In this document: positions 13,665 through 14,449 of the stretch, one piece after another | How the letters are laid out: each line of letters begins with the position of its first letter | Numbering within the stretch: the first letter of the stretch is position 1 | Source: an uncultured Gammaproteobacteria bacterium | GTDB taxonomy: Bacteria; Pseudomonadota; Gammaproteobacteria; Rariloculales; Rariloculaceae | Assembly (NCBI GenBank): GCA_946887385.1 | Contig: CAMPKU010000103.1 | Span: 1-14,449, forward strand | Direction of reading: 5' to 3' | DNA: 14,449 nucleotides | Notes under the pieces: model-generated | Seen by the model: only the letters and a program-made list of their open reading frames with translations | What the model was told of the DNA's origin: nothing | Databases searched by the model: none | Made by a program: the position numbers and the translations under genes

Positions 13665-14015
13665 ATGCATTTCAAACTGCTCGTCGTATTCGTTGACGAT
13701 CGCAAGACGGAAACGGTGATGCGCGCCGCGCGCGACAGCGGCGCCACGGGCTGCACGGTGATTCACCATGCGCGCGGCGAAGGGCTGAAGAAGCAGACCA
13801 CCTTCTTCGGCATGTCGCTTTCGGCGTCGCGAGATATTTTGCTGCTGCTCGTTGAACAACACTTGAGCCGGCGCATACTAGAGCACGTACGCGACGTCGG
13901 AGAGTTCGACGCGAAGCCCGGCACGGGGATCGCCGTGCAGTTAGACGTGGAAGACGCCGTGGGCGTCATCAAGCAAGCCGAGAAACTCGCCGGCGTCGTG
14001 GAGGAAGAGCTATGA
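13665..14015 (+). CDS. PII-like (GlnB superfamily) signalling protein
   Basis: A 116-residue protein preceded by GGAG (13654-13657) at seven bases. The start MHFKLLVVFVDDRKTETVMRAARDSGATGCTVI in two blocks (1-13, 14-33) gives the ferredoxin-like beta-alpha-beta of PII proteins, followed by a T-loop-like segment HHARGEGLKKQTTFFGMS (34-51), a second beta-alpha unit, and GTGIAVQLDVEDAVGV (86-101), which replaces the usual B-loop. The Tyr-containing uridylylation sequence of GlnB/GlnK is absent and the T loop looks short, so it is not a classical nitrogen PII. PII proteins bind nucleotides at subunit clefts and often gate a neighbouring transporter; here the neighbours are the two DUF1538 proteins. 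The ligand cannot be deduced. The end overlaps the CBS gene by four bases. Confidence 0.85.
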   Translation: MHFKLLVVFVDDRKTETVMRAARDSGATGCTVIHHARGEGLKKQTTFFGMSLSASRDILLLLVEQHLSRRILEHVRDVGEFDAKPGTGIAVQLDVEDAVGVIKQAEKLAGVVEEEL

Positions 14016-14407
14016 AGAACGACATCTGTGTGCGCGACGTCATGCGCCAGAACGTAACGTTCGTGGACGGCCGCGTGGATGTCATGGAAGCGATGCGCAT
14101 CATGAAGCGCGTCGGCGCCACGAGCTTGATCGTCGAGAAGCGCCACCAGCATGACGAGTACGGCATGGTGCTGTTCTCCGATATCGCTAAAGAAGTCGTC
14201 GCCAAAGATCGCGCGCCCGACCGCGTGAACGTCTACGAGATCATGGCCAAGCCCGTGATTTCCGTGCGGCCCGAGATGCTCGTGCGTTACTGCGCGCGCC
14301 TTTTCGAGCGTTGCGGCATCAGTCACGCACCCGTCATCGAGGACGACAAAGTCATCGGCATCGTCAGCTACTATTTGCTCGTGCTCGGCTCCGTGGAGCT
14401 CGATTAG
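14012..14407 (+). CDS. small protein of two CBS domains
   Basis: A 131-residue protein made almost wholly of a CBS pair. CBS1 spans about 7-62 (VRDVMRQNVTFVDGRVDVMEA begins it at 7, seen as VRDVM...DVMEAMRIM, then GMVLFSDIAKEV at 51-62). CBS2 spans about 73-128 (NVYEIMAKPVISVRPEM at 73-89, ISHAPVIEDDKVIGIVS at 103-119). Such pairs (Bateman modules) bind adenine nucleotides such as AMP, ATP or SAM and act as energy sensors on transporters and enzymes. Ribosome binding site GGAGG (14000-14004) lies seven bases before ATG 14012, inside the end of the PII-like gene. Its place as last gene of a coupled operon makes it a second candidate regulator of the DUF1538 complex. Ligand unknown. Confidence 0.92.
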   Translation: MKNDICVRDVMRQNVTFVDGRVDVMEAMRIMKRVGATSLIVEKRHQHDEYGMVLFSDIAKEVVAKDRAPDRVNVYEIMAKPVISVRPEMLVRYCARLFERCGISHAPVIEDDKVIGIVSYYLLVLGSVELD

Positions 14408-14421
14408 CGGAGCGTTCGATC

Positions 14422-14442
14422 AGCGCGGCACGAAGCCGCGCT
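14422..14442 (+). terminator. hairpin after the DUF1538 operon
   Basis: AGCGCGGC (14422-14429) pairs with GCCGCGCT (14435-14442) across a five-base loop ACGAA, 14 bases after the CBS stop codon. Only TTCA follows before the window ends, so there is no T tract. Read on the minus strand the same bases would encode LVKRGFVPR then stop, so it may instead be the 3' end of a convergent gene. Confidence 0.35.
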
Positions 14443-14449
14443 TCACCAA

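Noticed and set aside
14420..14449. Possible C-terminus of a convergent minus-strand gene (LVKRGFVPR then stop)
   Set aside because: Only nine codons are visible and the same bases form an 8-bp hairpin, so a gene cannot be supported from this window.

Overview
The window is GC-rich, tightly packed chromosomal DNA from a gammaproteobacterium. A csiV-like gene directly follows mfd, which is a gammaproteobacterial arrangement. A cluster of small secreted DUF6152-type proteins next to an unusual metallo-beta-lactamase-fold protein suggests an environmental lineage such as Steroidobacterales, though this placement is only an impression. I see no tRNA, rRNA, insertion sequence, phage gene or CRISPR array. 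Codon use looks uniform, so this reads as core chromosome with lineage-specific operons rather than an island.

Layout from left to right. (1) On the minus strand, mfd (transcription-repair coupling factor, 1149 aa) is followed by a partial csiV-like gene cut by the left edge. (2) On the plus strand, divergent from mfd, lies a class I DAHP synthase preceded by what looks like a complete ribosome-mediated attenuator. It has a 27-codon leader peptide with six aromatic residues among eight (FDFWFYGY), a segment 1:2 hairpin, a competing 2:3 antiterminator and a 10-bp terminator with six T's. Two tandem 49-bp repeats whose stems show a compensatory base-pair change sit between the terminator and the aro gene. 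(3) A four-gene plus-strand operon encodes exported proteins: DUF6152, an uncharacterised protein, a metallo-beta-lactamase-fold protein with a degenerate zinc motif, and a second uncharacterised protein related to the first. A good promoter with an inverted repeat in its spacer lies just upstream. (4) A PPK2-family polyphosphate kinase (plus) converges on a fused MFS-like/spermidine-synthase-like membrane protein (minus). (5) A plus-strand operon at the right end encodes two DUF1538 membrane proteins, a PII-like protein and a two-CBS-domain protein. It looks like a transporter or channel made of two homologous halves with two small cytoplasmic nucleotide-sensing partners.

The two best candidates for undescribed biology are the aromatic-amino-acid attenuator in front of the DAHP synthase, which is visible directly in the sequence, and the DUF1538/DUF1538/PII/CBS operon, where architecture and coupling are clear but substrate and ligand are unknown. 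The secreted four-gene operon is a third, less interpretable cluster.
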